From: Apteryx mantelli
Lineage: Eukaryota > Chordata > Aves > Apterygiformes > Apterygidae
Length of the DNA stretch: 64,000 nt
Assembly: GCF_036417845.1 (NCBI RefSeq)
Contig: NC_089978.1
Coordinates: 122,976,183 to 123,040,182, forward strand
Direction of reading: 5' to 3'
The translations under genes and the position numbers were made by a program. The notes below the pieces were generated by a model, which was not told the DNA's origin, made no database searches, and worked only from the letters and a program-made list of their open reading frames with translations. Of the stretch, positions 37,306 through 50,924 are shown piece after piece; position 1 is the stretch's first letter, and every line of letters starts with the position of its first letter.

Positions 37306-38536
37306 AGAGTCCACGAATGACATTAAAATAATACAGGTCCAATAAAAGTGAGATCCTAGGAAGAGGACAGGGCAACTGGACCTCTTTAGCAATAACAAGG
37401 CACCCTGGAGCACCACATTGGTGGGTCTCTGGGTCTACTAGCCAATGCGCCTTGGGGTGGTGGAAAGGATGCATCTACTGTCCAGTCATTGCACTTCAGT
37501 AAGCATAAAAGTAAAAAGGATTTTCATTCTTATCTCTTCTAAAGCACCCTAAGCAACCAATCAAATCCAGCGTGGAAGAAGAAAGAAGATTTCAAGCTGA
37601 CTGCTCGCTAGCCACCTACAAAGCATATACATTTAGTGGAAGCTCCAGTATTGTCTAGAGGCTTGTTTTTCAGCTCATTTCTCTCATTCTCTACAAAAAA
37701 CACTGCTATAACAGCTTGTACAGCCTTTTCTGCTCCAAGATTTGCAGTATGGTAACAGAGCAGAGAACACATTCAGTGGCCAATCTCTTTCACCTCACTT
37801 ATGGGTGAACAGAATTTCAATAAAATCACGATCTTGAGAAGCTGGTTCCCTGGTGCACAGCTATTAACACTGCTTGCATTATCCTTCAGCCTTGGAAATG
37901 GAACAACTTAGCCCCAAGACAGAAGGGAAGGAACCAAGCACAGAAGGGAAATTAAACTACTCAAAAGTCATCATTCTTGGCAATAAATGCAAGAAGGAAG
38001 GATCGTAATTATCTAGCTTATTGCCACAAACGAGCACTTTTTAAGAGTTTAGTTTCCGGTAACTCTTTCCAGCAGACAGCAGTCAAATAACCATCTGAGA
38101 ATACAATCCCTGCTTGTGCACAAAATCCAGGTAGCATGAAGATGACACCACCAAACCTCTTTGCAGATGTAATATTGTGGAAACAAATGATTACCTTGTA
38201 GAAGTTATTTAGATCCTCCAAATTACATTAACTCTCGCCAGTGTAAACTATTGCTGCAGCAGCCTTGTTCTTCCTCTATGGAAAACCATTTCAGCAAGCC
38301 TACACCAAGTTTTGGATTCATCTTGAAACTTAAAGCCTAGAAAGATTTGTCTTGTTTCAAGTGTTATCGTCAGCACCACGCATGGCTGCACACTGAACGT
38401 ATCCAGCACACAAGGGAAGAAAAAAGTCCTGAGAAACACCAGTTCACCATTCTATAAATGTCTGTGGTGTGGAACAAATAAGGCAATGTGGTGAGACATC
38501 TTGTGTCATTCATCCTCGGATGATCCTGTTACTAAG

Positions 38537-38566
38537 TGTAGTTTTCAAGACATGTAGTTTTCAAGA
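38537..38566 (+). repeat. Near-tandem duplication of a 14-bp word
   Basis: TGTAGTTTTCAAGA occurs at 38537-38550 and again at 38553-38566, separated by two bases. Small local duplication. Confidence 0.85.
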
Positions 38567-38988
38567 TTTACAGAACACCAGAAGAAGATTATCTTTGTGA
38601 TACACACTTTTGGGGGGGGGTTGTTTTGGTTTTCACACCAAAGCATATTTCTTCCCAGCAATAGCCACTACCTCACAGAATGAGCTGGCTGTTTCCAATG
38701 CTTCAAAATTCAAATTAAGATTCCTCTAAGGAAAGCAAAATCAGAGAAAAACTTCTGGCATTTGAAAATGCATTTGAAGTATTTAGGCCAAAATACTAGT
38801 GACTGTTATTTTTCTCTGGAGAAATATGCCCAGCACGTATTTTATTTGCTGCCAGTGTAGTCTTTCAAAAGGAAAGGATAAGATCAAGTCAAATTCAGCA
38901 TTCTTGTAAATGTGGAACTGCATTTAACTTATCAGATGAACTTTGTACTGGATGTGATTCAAAGAGTGAACTTCACATGATAATTTGT

Positions 38989-39010
38989 TCTCTCTCTCTC
39001 TCTCTCTCTC
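38989..39010 (+). repeat. (TC)11 microsatellite
   Basis: Eleven uninterrupted TC units, likely to be length-polymorphic. Confidence 0.95.
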
Positions 39011-40236
39011 AAGAGAAAGAAACAAAAAGTTTAATTTTTCCCTTCAAAGTTCCACTACACACTTCTCAGCGTTCACTTCCTCCCTTCTTTTTCACTGCTC
39101 CAATTTCTTACTGAGGGTACCTTTTGTTTTTTCCTTCCACTCATGATTTTAGGTTTCTTTTTGCAATTTCAAGCTGGAAGAAAGCCTAGGAATGCTGAAT
39201 CCCAAACCTTTGCTCAGTTACTATGAGCAAAAAGAAATGAGCACACAGTACCAAGAAGCTCAAGAAAAATATTTTTACATCTTTAATCCTCATTTACACA
39301 ATCCTCAAACAATGTATGTTTTTCTCTACCCCAGTCTGTGAGAAGGTGACTTTGATGCAGGGAGCAACATCCCCTCAAGAAGTCTTATTTCCTGTTTCTT
39401 AAGGGCAACCATAAAACATATTAGCTAGAAGCAACATGGGAAAAAACACAAAACAAAATGCCACCATAACACTCAGTTCTCACTTCTTCTATACTTTGGA
39501 CTCCCAAATTTTGACCCAAGAGGAACTGACCTTAGAGTCATAAAAAGATATGAAGTGTCAAAGTGCAGTTTGCAGTTCAAAGTGGGGTGGGTCAGGAGGA
39601 CAAGGCTTGGGCTGCTCTGTTTTTCTACCATTTTGCTGAACAAGCCAAAGCACATTCTACAAATGTTATCAAAATCTCCTCGCGATCATAACAGATGAAA
39701 TACTAAAGACATCTACAACTGAGCCTGTTGGAGCCTGATCAAATGCAAAAATTACTCTTTCAAACCCAAGCAAGAGATACCATCTGTGCTTTGTAAGCAT
39801 CTTTCAAGTTTTTCAGCCATTTCAGTCAAACTTGCAAGTCTTTGCATGAGAGCTAACTCACTCCATAAGCATCTCCTGAGTCACCAGACCTCTTTCAAAG
39901 GTTCATCCTGCAGCTAAGGTGTTTGCCTCAATTATAAAGTGACAGTCTATGATGATATTGCATCATGTAGTTTCTACTTTATGCAACGACAGTCCAACTA
40001 GCTACCTGGATACACTAGTGCCTAAGGTACTGCTGTTCACTTTCATAAAGAAGCTGCCCACTACAGGTATGGCAGCACAAAAGCCCCAATACTAATTTTG
40101 CTTTTAGGTTAGAAGCCAAGCATAAGCAATGATATTTTACAAGTGTTTTGTTTTTAACTACAGAAAGCAAAATCACAAGGCAGACAAAGAAGAACTTGCT
40201 TCTCCATTAATACTACTTAATTCTCAACCGCATGGA

Positions 40237-40290
40237 ATTTCAGCCAGTACATAATTACGCCAGTAATTTCATTTCAGCCAGTACATAATT
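40237..40290 (+). repeat. 20-bp word duplicated at 34-bp offset
   Basis: ATTTCAGCCAGTACATAATT occurs at 40237-40256 and 40271-40290 without mismatch. The 14 bases between them include a partial copy (GCCAGTAATTTC). A T-rich simple tract follows. It looks like a recent local duplication. Confidence 0.9.
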
Positions 40291-40550
40291 TTTTTTTTAT
40301 TTTTTTATTTATTTTTTGCTCTTAATTCAGGAGACTACAGCCATGTTAACAGCTCTCCCACACTAAATGCTCTTTATTCTCACTGGCTGCTGAAAGGAAG
40401 AGTACCTTTCACTGATGCTGAACTCTTTTCAACCTACAGATATAAAAATACATAGCCATTCGTTAACAGTATCTTTTCTCTCAAGCATACCCTGTAACAT
40501 CCTGCAGTTCTTCCCCCAAAGTACCTTTCTACTGTAGATACAGATATATA

Positions 40551-40572
40551 AGACAGGACAAAGACAGGACAA
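40551..40572 (+). repeat. Two perfect tandem copies of an 11-bp unit
   Basis: AGACAGGACAA repeated at 40551-40561 and 40562-40572. Small slippage duplication. Confidence 0.9.
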
Positions 40573-41912
40573 AATTTAAAGCAAATCTCTAAATTCAGAG
40601 CGAGTTGATTTTAAGCACCACTATCTTAACAGTTTACCTGTACTGCGAGTTACCTGTTAATTATCCTGCTCACTCACTGTCTTTTCCAGTTGACAGATTC
40701 CCCTTCCTCTCAGCTTTAGGTGGTCACACTGCTAGCAACTGCATAGAGCAGAAACAAACATTAAATTCTGGATCCCTGAGAACTGTGGCTGAACTTACTA
40801 ACCCACAATAGTTCAAAGTCACTTGTTTTGTTTTTCCTGCATTTGCTCTCCCTCCTAAGACCTTGGCAAACCAATCCCAGTTACTGCATTTAAATTGGAG
40901 ATGGGCTTTTTGGTCAAATGCTTTTCTAGTCTAATGCAAATGACTGGTTTGTCACCTAAATGTGATCAGAAGAGTCAACAACAATAAGCATTACTCAACT
41001 CCAGGGCTGCCAAGCGTTTTGCTCACCTTCCGGCTACATGTGGAATTAGAGCAGCTGGCAACATACACCAAGTTTCAAGCTGGCCTTCCTTCAGACAACA
41101 TGAAAGAGCTTATCCTCCACAGCTAAAAATCTGTATGTAAATGCTGCAGTATCTCCTAAGAGGCAAATACTAAGCCACATGTAATTCAGGAATGATTCTG
41201 TTTAAACAGCTAACCACAGGTTTATGGCAAAAGTGAAACTCTGTATAAAGGCCATGCGTAAATTCGTCACAGAACACGCATCTAGCTTTTGCAGTCTCAT
41301 CATATGCTTTATAAAGTGTGTATGCACATGTGCAGCATTGCTGAAAGGCAGACTGAAGTATGGACACCAAAATCTATCAAGCCTTCCAGGAAAGCAATAC
41401 AATGATATAATACTCACCCTTGCACCCAAAATCCCCTCCAAGGTATATGATCCTTGACCTGGGGAAAACAGTATCTAGAGGGAAAAAGAGTAATATGGCT
41501 ACTGCAAGCTATTTAACCATTTAACATTTTTACATACTGGCACCTTATGTTACTAGTCATATGTTGCATAGGTACGTATTCTGCAAAAACTAGTGGCATA
41601 CTCCCCTCCTATGGTGCATTTCAGACAGGTCGTTAAATCAGTTGGCTATCTTGTTGATAGATATAATTGGTCCATGCATTAGCATGCTTTTACCCCTGTT
41701 TGTTCAGGCAGAGGCACAACTGCACATGCGTGCGAGTGCAAGTTTACAGCTCCCTAACCACTCTACACTACTGCTCCCACAGAGAAGTTGCCAGCACATT
41801 CTAAAAAGTAAGCATGTTGCCCAGTGCCTGACTACCCAGGGAACATGAACACAGCAAGGTATGGCACCTCCTGAAAAGGTTTATAGATTCTCTTAATGAC
41901 ACCATTCTACAT

Positions 41913-41928
41913 CACACACACACACACA
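41913..41928 (+). repeat. (CA)8 microsatellite
   Basis: Eight uninterrupted CA units followed by an A-rich stretch. Confidence 0.9.
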
Positions 41929-42088
41929 AAAAAGTAACTGAGCTTGCAATCAACTCACAACCGTAATCTTTGTGTATCAAAATAATCAACAGCACAAAAC
42001 CCACAGTAAGATGATTAACTCAAGTTGTACATTTATTTTCAGGATTAAAAACCCCAAGGATATAGATACATGGGAGTGAAACCAGGAG

Positions 42089-42105
42089 AAAAAAAAAAAA
42101 AAAAA
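42089..42105 (+). repeat. A17 homopolymer
   Basis: Seventeen uninterrupted A residues; no element body seen. Confidence 0.85.
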
Positions 42106-45010
42106 CCACACCCACAGATGTCAACCCCAAGTTTATCTGCAGTTAAAATGAGACATTCTGGTTTCACAAAACTGAACTGGGCAGATGGATAAAGCACAAA
42201 GTGCCAAAAGAAAGAGAAGAAATTGCACAAAATACAAATCGAGAATAGGTAACTCCTTTATACCTGGCTCCCTCTCCACCTCCCAAGGCAAAAATAGCAC
42301 AAAGAAATCCAATCGCAAAATGTATTTAACAAAGTAAAATCAAAAATCCAACAACGTTATTATAGAACATACTGAACAATACATACTTCTTTTTAGAATT
42401 AAGAATATATTGCAGTTCAATTTGAGATACAAACAGCAGAAATTTATCACAGGTCTACGACAAAGGATAAGAGAAACACTGTATCAACAAACATGACAAT
42501 ACATAAATACTCAGGAATACAATATATAATGAACAGATTCACCAAACAGTTCTGAAGCTGACATTCATTTTCCAGTCCCCACAATTTCTATCTGATCAAC
42601 ACCATTAAAGTTAAAGCTGATTTACTGAATTAAAGATTTAGAGAAATAAATGTGTTTACATACACATGCCCACACTCTTGTTCAGTTAGATTGGCAGACT
42701 GAATCGGTGGGACTGATTTACTGTGTAAAACAGACTGATTCAATAGGTCTAAACCAGACTGCTAATAGGATTATCTTTGGGAGGTATGACCAAGTAGATC
42801 ACAACACTCTTACCCACAATTAGCCCAAAGTACATGTATGCAGATAGCATAAAATTTATTTGCTCTTCAGCAGGTGCTCAGGCTCTGTCTGTTGAGTCAG
42901 AAAGCAAAACTTAGCTGTGAACTTGGCTATGTAGGGGTTATATGCAGGTTCTCTGAATGACATTCACTCCTTCCCTTCACTACACTCATATCCCCTAATG
43001 ATCTTAGGTCTCCAGCACCAGCATCACTACCAGAGGAACAGAAGCTCTGACTTCAAAAGAAGAATTCACAAGGAATTTCAAAGAATTCTGAAATCTGTAA
43101 GTTTCCTTACATCAAAAACTGTACTTAAAGATATGCACAATGGGATCTTGAAGAAAAAAGCTAGGTTTAAGGTGTTGGAAATACTTTGCTTCAATTTGAA
43201 CTTAATGCTTATCATATCACACTACAAAAAAAGACATTAAAAAAAATCAAATTATAATCAAAGCTCTTTTTCAGAGAGTCAAAATAAGGTATTTCACTAC
43301 TGTAGAACATTTTTTCAAATCTTAACTCAAGTAAAAAATATCTGAATTTGCAAATATTTCAAGTCAACAAGATTTGCATGCTCTAACAAAATGTGTTAAG
43401 GGTACATTTCTCTAGTTCTAATTACAGCCCTCTTTTTAAAAGCTGAAAGCAACAATTGGTATTAGTAAAGTAAAGGGAGGCCAGTCCAAATACTGTGGAC
43501 TTCTACAGTCAAACTGAACTGGGACTCTTGCAAGCATCAGCACCGTGCAGGTTCCCACTATTTCTTCAGTACATGCTCTGGCTGCCAGACAGTGGGATAA
43601 GGGCTTCATTTCCATCAGACACCCAGAAAAACAAAAGTCTTCTTTTCTACTGCTTAAACAAATACATTTTGATCTGGTCTGAATTTTGAATGAAGTTTTG
43701 GGTTAGCTTGGTTCTTCTCCACATTTGATAGTTTCTCTGTGCTCATACAACCACTGAAAATTTGCCTTAAGTTTTTGTCCCAGAAAGTGGTCTTCTGACA
43801 GAAAACTTGATTAATTAGGGATGGGTAACAATATGATCTCACCTGGATGAAAGTCCTCTTAAAAATGCATATGGGCTCTATGTAAAATATTGTATATTCA
43901 AATAAATCTTGAGTCACTCTTTAATTAGGTTACAAATGGAAGTCAGTTGATTTTCAAATAAAAATGGCTATCTCCTATCTTCAGCCATAAAAATTCTAAA
44001 AACTGGTTTATTATATAACAATGAACTCTGACACCTGAGACAGGTACACAAAAAATACTTTCAAAGTTGAGCTAGATCAGAACAATAGACAAGGATCTTG
44101 GCAGATGTCCCAGTTCTGTTTGGGCCAAAATCCCTGCTCTAAAATAGTTCTTCAGCTTTACAAACCAGGCGATTTCTAAACTCCAACTTAATAATACAGT
44201 ACCAACACAGCTCAAAACAGCACGGGTCAGGAGCAATGATACCATTTTCCCAGTTGTTCCACTCTGCTCCAAGGAGCCTCTCCAGAATTTACTAAGTACC
44301 TTTCTGCAATTGACTTTTCTTCTCCAAATGCTCCCGTGGTCTGACACCTGTCATTGACCACAACACTCATGAAACCTGCCTTGCCAGCATCATCTCCAGT
44401 GGGATCCTCACCATCACAGCAAAGGCCCTGCAGCTTAGTCTCCCTTCAGATTCCTGCCGTCCAAGTTTTTGACAAGAGCAATCTGTCTTTTATTCAAAAA
44501 TAAACATACAACTCCCAACTTTATGGTTGTTGAATATATTAAAACAGCAGTGCCCAAACAAGAAGCTGAAAGATTGATAGCCTGTAAAGACCAGTTATAA
44601 CTCCCCTTTGCTTTCACCTACAAGCACACAGTAAAATGCTAAAATTCATACATGCTTCCTAACCTTCCTCTCCCCACTGCTCCCCCTCAGGGATATATGA
44701 GGTATTAATAACCTGTGCATATGTGCCCTTCAATCGTGCATGATGATCAGTGATCAGTCCCAGGAGAACAGCGTACCAGTGTGCTGTTCAGTGATTGAAC
44801 ATTAGGAAGAGAGATAACAATCATAAAACAATGTATAAGTAAACTGAATCTGTAATAACAAACCATACAAATAAATTCTTCAGGAATATACAACTCAGCT
44901 AAATATTTTGCCTCAAACAGGTATCAGTATACTGACTTTTCCTCTCCCAACATCTACAGAATGGCCCCGTCCTAAAAACAATTCTTCTGGGATAGCTATC
45001 CATCTGAATT

Positions 45011-45013
<3 letters not shown>

Positions 45014-45042
<29 letters not shown>
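45014..45042 (+). repeat. A29 homopolymer
   Basis: The longest homopolymer in the window, 29 A residues. The AT-rich sequence upstream does not resemble a known retroposon, and no target duplication was recognised. Confidence 0.9.
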
Positions 45043-45044
<2 letters not shown>

Positions 45045-48000
45045 ATTCTACTCCTTTGGGAAGATATAAGCAAGACTAAACCCCCTGTATCCAACAAATG
45101 CAAATCTACGTTGACAGCATGGACAACAGAAGCAGTAAGTATCACTAGCCTTCTCTTGCTCTAAAGCCATTCTTAAGGTTTTCTTCAAGCTCCTACCTAC
45201 ACAGTCTTACAGGTGGTGGGTTCCATACTGGGCCCAGCTGCAGCCCAATTGGAGGCTGGGATCTTAGGCACCTTTCTCAGCAGCAGGTATTACCCGCTGG
45301 CACTCACCTCCCAGCCCTGCTCCATTCTGATGCCTGAAACCTGGCTAAGATCCACTACACCTTGAATGTGGGAACCTGAAGCAAATTACCACCGTAATTC
45401 CATGTAATTCTATCGCCTGTCCAGCTCATCTTAAGTTTTACTGCTTTAATGCTGGAAAAGTAGAGACCATAGGCCACAGTTCAAGTCCTGGATGAGCTCA
45501 GTTTCACAAAGCATGAGGGAATAGGGGTATTCTGTGGTGCTGTGCCAGAGAAGCATACCCTATGCTGTTACGGGCTATGACGTGTAACAGGAGAAAGGCA
45601 GTTCATATTGCTTAGGTTGGTTTAGGACTGCCCTAAAAACAATCTCGTAGAAGGGGATCATGCTTATCTGCTGATGCCCAACTGACCACCAAGCATGTCA
45701 CATTCCTCACATGGAGGTGTACCACCAAGCACTGTTCTGAAACAACATGCAAGTCTCAGACAGGCTGAACTTACAGCACTGTTTTTTCTTCCTCCCTACT
45801 TCATCAATAATTCAAAAAAAGCTATTTCCCATTTCTCCTCCCTCTGCTAGCATTCTTAAATTTTAGCATTCCTTTGTCCTATTTCAAGAGGCAAGAGTCA
45901 GCAACAAGTACGTTTATGAAACTTTCCAGTTTGTATTTGAATATATCTAAACCAAAGCCCTGAGTTACAATCATCACATCTCTATTCAAATAAATACAGC
46001 AGAAGGACTAACAACTCAGTCATTACTCTGCACACACAGTATAAATATTGGCTAAGTCTGATAAATCTCTTTTGAGGTAGATATATACAGTACAAAATAC
46101 ATTAAGGGTCAAATGCAAACATTATACTTACTTTACCTTCTAGCCTTGTCCTCCACTTCTACAGGAAATCTTAAAAATGTATTATTCATTTCTGTTTCAT
46201 CTTAATTCATACCAGGTTTGAGTTCTGAGCTCTAAGACTATTTGTAACTAAAAGACCACTGAAAACAAACCTGTACATTCAATATTATTAGTAGAATTTG
46301 TTTGGGCCATGAGAAAAGTAGGTTAACACAAATTTCAGCTAAATGAAATCTAAGTGTCTTAAATCACTTTGCAGACAATAGAGCTGTTCAAAATAGGTTG
46401 CAACAATTTCATTGACAAAAAAAGTCTTCTGCTGGAATTTTCAAACAAAGTTTTAAACTAAAAAGTTGATTTTTAGTTTCCCAAAACTGCTTTTCATTAC
46501 TTGTCCCACCCACTGAAACAAAAGAAGAGAGATTCATTAAAAAAAAACCAAAAACCTCTAATGAAAAACATGCAAACAGATAAATCAGATTACAGTCTGC
46601 TCAAAACTCGGCCAAGGTTCACATGGAAGGTTTGCAAACTTTAGGTAATCTTGTCCAAGTTCAGAGCTTGCAACAAACAAGCAAAATGCTTTTGGATTTT
46701 TCAGTACTGTGACACCATAATGGCAGAGACAAGATAGGAAGACACAACACAGAGATTCACTTTTTTTGAATAAAATATCTATAATGACAATCTGTTCTCA
46801 AATAACATAAGGAGATTAAAATAAGCTCGTAATCGCTGAATAATTAGTGCACCCAACAGTTGCTTTAGGAAGCCAACTGAGCAGAGAAGTATCTGCTAAC
46901 CAGTCACTTGTTTAAATCCTAAGACAAATCAGACTGTAGGACTGCTATCAGTTAGTCTGTTAAGTACTGATATGTACCAACATGTGACTGTCACACACGT
47001 GGTAATGTTTTGCTGTGGATCAATACAAAAATGAGTATGACTACATAAAGAATTAGCACCACTGTCTGCCTGTATGTGGCTATTCCTTAGTCACAAGTGG
47101 GCACAGGCTGAGAAAAATACTTCCACTGTAGCTGTTCTTAGCACATCAGCTCTCTGAGGGCAAGCATAACACTTGGATCAGATTTTGGAATTCACCACCA
47201 CACTGCAAACCTCAGATTCGATATTCGGGTTTTGAGCAGTCCTTATCAGGTCCAATTTTTCCGAACAAACTTCCACTTAGCCCTCCTTCTTCCACAAAAA
47301 TTATGTGCGAAAAGTTTTCCCCAAAGAAAACTCAATATATGGAAAAAACAAGTGAACAACAAGCAAGAGAAAGGTTGCTGGGCAGTTTCTTGAATGCCTC
47401 ACAACAGAAATTGACTTGTGAGCTATGAAATTTTCTCCAAATTACCAAATTAATTCCAAACACTTGAACACGATTGCAGTATGTCCATTAAAGTAAAATA
47501 AAGAGGCCCAGAAGAAAAGTTTGGAGTCCAAAGAGTGTTCCAAGCCTTTGCATCTCAGGCCCAAACTACAGTTAGAGTATTCAACACAGCATTAATAGCT
47601 TGCTCTGAACAACAGCAATATTGTTTCTTCAAGCAAGTCGGAGGTAGTGCCCAGAACAGTGTAATGAATATAACAGCAGCTTCCAGCTGAAACCAGCTAT
47701 GCCTGAGGTGGCCTGGTAAAACTGCTGCTAAGGGAGCAGCAGCGATCCTGGGTTTGAGTCCTGGAGTCGAGAAACAAGCAGGATGCGCACACAAAGACAC
47801 GGTGAGTCCAGTCACCAGGGAGACACGTACGGTAACTGGGTACATCTGCTTCAGAGGCCAGCCTCGTGTTGGCAGGCACACAACACTACTGCAGCAGATG
47901 CGTGCATAACTTAGTCAAACATGTAGCCACAAAAAGCCATGCAGCAGCACTCAGACAGTACTTTGTGCTCCAGTCAGACCTACACATCAGTGAGAGAAGA

Positions 48001-48131
48001 GACCCTCCTGGATATGATTTTTACCACACTTCCTCTAGATTTTTTTTTTAAACAGGTTAAAATAGTTTCACTTAATAAAAAGTTTAGAAGAGTCTGAAGA
48101 TCTCCACTGAGGATACAATGGGACACAATAA

Positions 48132-48294
48132 TCAGGATTTAGTTGCAGATTCGTCCTCTTCTAAAAGAAGATCATTTAATGCAATAACTGTAGCAGCAAA
48201 GTCAACCAGCTCCACAAAGTCTGATGTAATTATGTTAACACCCATAACGCCTGGTTTCTGTGTTTTTACCCAATTCAAAATCATAGGCAGGTTC
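48132..48294 (-). CDS. PLCXD2: PLCXD2, last coding exon with stop codon
   Basis: This exon encodes the C-terminal end of the PLC-X-domain protein. On the minus strand a TTTAG acceptor precedes GAACCTGCC. The first base completes an arginine codon split by a phase 2 intron, and 53 more codons follow before TGA at 48134-48132. The peptide starts NLPMILNWVKTQKPG and continues through VNIITSDFVELVDF to an acidic tail, matching the conserved C-terminus of PLCXD2/PLCXD3 (WVRTQKPG, NI(I/V)T(S/A)DFVEL). It forms the last strand and helix region of the barrel. Splicing from 50925 keeps the frame. The 3' UTR continues below 48131. I infer this is the normal terminal exon; PLCXD family members can have other C-terminal isoforms. 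Confidence 0.92.
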
Positions 48295-50924
48295 CTAAAG
48301 AGAATGAAAGAAAAAAAAATTACACATTTTAAAAGACACCCTCCTCTGTAAGCACTCTGCTTATTTTAAATATTACATGATGTTTGTGAATTATGTTAAT
48401 AATATCACATTTGTGATCATGTGCTGACTGATCCCCGTGAAATGCAACCAGCCTGATAAGAAGAGTGCTTAACACGGCATGTGGTCATTAGATGCTAATC
48501 ATTTGGCACAGAAATATTCTTCAGTTGTCAGTCAAAGTTACCATTCATACAAAACACACAAATCATGGACTCTTTTCACTGAGCAGACTGTGCTTCAGGA
48601 TTTAATGCTGCACTACAATTTCCTCCATCCTGGTTTGGTTTTGTTCAAGTACATGTTGATGAAAAGCTTAATTACACACCAGCAGGACTTGCACGAGGAC
48701 TCCAGCATGGCCCACAGGAAAGCTAGATCTGGCCCAAAATGATTCCTACCCAGCCAGAAGCCTTTGCCTTAGGAAAGGGCTGTTGGGGCAGTGCACTCTG
48801 CATTTGCACCAAACATCAATTTTCAGCCTGTGGACCCACCCAGAGCAGTGGGATCAGGGAAATCCAACCTGCACTCTAGCCCTCAGCTCTGTCAAGGCTG
48901 AGCATCTCACCACACATTACTGTAACTGGAGAAGGGTGAGGTGTGTTAGGAGTTGTTTTAACACTACAGTGGGGAGAAGTCTCGGTCATTTCTTGGACAG
49001 AGTGCAAGTCAGGAGTCTGTACAAGCTTCTGTACTCTAATATGCAAACCCCAGGGATTTCAGCACAGTTAAAGACAAAAAAATGACTAAATACAATTATG
49101 TACATTAGTACCATAACATGCATACAACATTGAGATGATGGCAGACAAGCAAATTAGTGAACAGAACAGGGACACCCCCATCCCAAAAAAAAAGCAACAC
49201 ACGCCACAGCTCTCAGATTTATGCATCAGCCAGGATGTGTAAACATTCATGCTTTAGCAAACACTGGCCTCTATTTTAATCTTTCATAGCTTACTTTCAA
49301 ACAAGTAAGTGGAAAGGAAGGGGGCAGGAATGGAGCTACGTAAAGCTTCCTACATATCGGGGGGGGGGGCAGGGGGGAAGGGCTAACAAAGTTTGGCTCT
49401 GTGCCAGGAATCACTGTTGAAACAAAAGAGCTTGGACATTCTATGAAATTATCTTACTCTTTACTGGCTTGAAAAAAACAAATTCAGTATGATCTTTCTT
49501 ACTTTAATCATGAGACAATAGCACATTAAACATACAGTACACAGATATTAGTTGCACCCATGTTTTTTGTTTAAATAGATCTACCAACAATATATATTTA
49601 GACTTGAGCAGCATATTAACAGCAAATGCCAGTCTTGAGCACCATCTAGCGTTTAATGCAAAACACAGGTTTGGGCAAAGAGCAAGCTGAAGAGAATACC
49701 TGAATAAATTGTGATAAATATCATTTGGATTTAATTATCCTTTGCTAGACTAATTTCTGTAAACAGGAAGGAGCTGAAGAACTCCATGGTTTATACTTCA
49801 CCTAGAATTTCAGTACTTCTATCAACAACTTTTGTGCTTGCGGAATCACAACACTTGCTCTTTTTTAGAAGGGATTTTTAAGAAAATACATTATATTAAC
49901 TTTGACTTCAAAAATAATACTGTAATTACTACTGAAGTGACTAGTGATTCTCCCAAAGGAACTATGAACTAGCTGCCAAGACAAGGATGTGTTTATCTTG
50001 CTTCTTAGTATTATGCTCAGTTGCTCAGGTGATCGCAATGACAGCCAGAACAAATTAAGCCAGTCATGAGCATCTGTACAAGTGTTATTTGGAATCTGTT
50101 ATATCATTGTGTCACTAATGGCTTGTCTTGACAAAATAGTCAATATAAAATAGCAAGCCAGGAGACTAGATTCCAGCAAGAGTGTTATTTTGGCAAATAG
50201 GCTACAAGGTGATATCATCACAAAAACAATAATAATAAAAAATAAAGTTAAAAATCATATGGACCTGATCTTGGTCATACTTATGCTGTTAACGCTATTA
50301 AAAATTACTGGCATTCTGCACTACTCACAGCAAACTCCTCTTCTGATATTAAAAGGCAAATTGTGCAACAGTCAGTGGTAGGAGGAAAAAAAAGATCAAA
50401 TCACTCATTTTGCTTTTGGTGAAACAAAAAACCCAAAACACACAAGAAAATACTGTCCCAGGTCACATATCTTTGGCCATTACCAAAATTGCCAAATCAG
50501 ACACGTACAAAAAGAAATGCAGAACTTAACCCAGAGAAAATGCAGCCTGTTTTCCTCGTGGTACAAGCTCTTCTTCCCTAAATTCAAATCCAGCTAATTT
50601 GGAAATAATTATTAGTTTGAAGCTACAGGTCTAGCCTATATTTCATGAAATCACACTCAAAGAACTCCAGGTACCAGGAAATGCATTTATGCTTACACAT
50701 ATTATTTCCTGTTACTGAACGTAACTGGAGATAAAATAATTCATTATTTTTAAAATGACTGCAAACCGGCATCAGCAACAGTAATAAAATAAGACTGCAT
50801 GCTTCCTAAAAGGTCATCAAGTCATACTTTTAAGTAAACATTTCATTGTTTCTTGATCACTCATTGCCTCTTTAATATGAAGGGTGTTAAGGTGAAAATC
50901 TGAGAGATCAAGACAAGTCCTTAC
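48295..50924 (-). other. PLCXD2: PLCXD2 intron between third and last coding exons
   Basis: A 2,630-bp phase 2 intron with GTAAGG donor (50924 downward) and TTTAG acceptor (48296-48295). It holds a G11-CA-G6 tract at 49359-49377, AT-rich sequence and no recognisable nested gene. If retained, translation stops almost at once, because the donor's TAA is in frame after the arginine codon (AG|G TAA). Confidence 0.88.
49359..49377 (+). repeat. G11-CA-G6 tract inside PLCXD2 intron
   Basis: Eleven G, CA, then six G. The G11 run can supply three GGG runs and the second run a fourth, so a DNA G-quadruplex is possible on the plus (template) strand. The transcript would carry the C-rich complement. Confidence 0.75.

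Larger units (their letters stand above)
33036..48131. other. Non-coding region; upper part includes the PLCXD2 3' UTR
   Basis: No exon of a second gene is recognised. The stretch just below 48131 must be PLCXD2 3' UTR on the minus strand, but its end is unclear. The nearest minus-strand polyadenylation-like hexamers I see are an ATTAAA at 45445-45450 and an AATAAA at 44489-44494, implying a 3' UTR of 2.7-3.6 kb if either is used. Elsewhere there are G14 (36161-36174), G9 (38612-38620), (TC)11, (CA)8 and A29 tracts and several short duplications. Confidence 0.5.

Noticed and set aside
38989..39010. Short-period repeats as a CRISPR-like array
   Set aside because: They are plain dinucleotide repeats in vertebrate DNA, without spacers.
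47690..47765. Possible tRNA gene ending in a B-box-like word
   Set aside because: No acceptor-stem pairing or proper A box could be built around it. At most a relic.
47555..47881. 108-codon minus-strand frame just below the PLCXD2 stop, as a separate small gene
   Set aside because: It lies in the expected PLCXD2 3' UTR, overlaps another frame in the same strand and has no recognisable domain.
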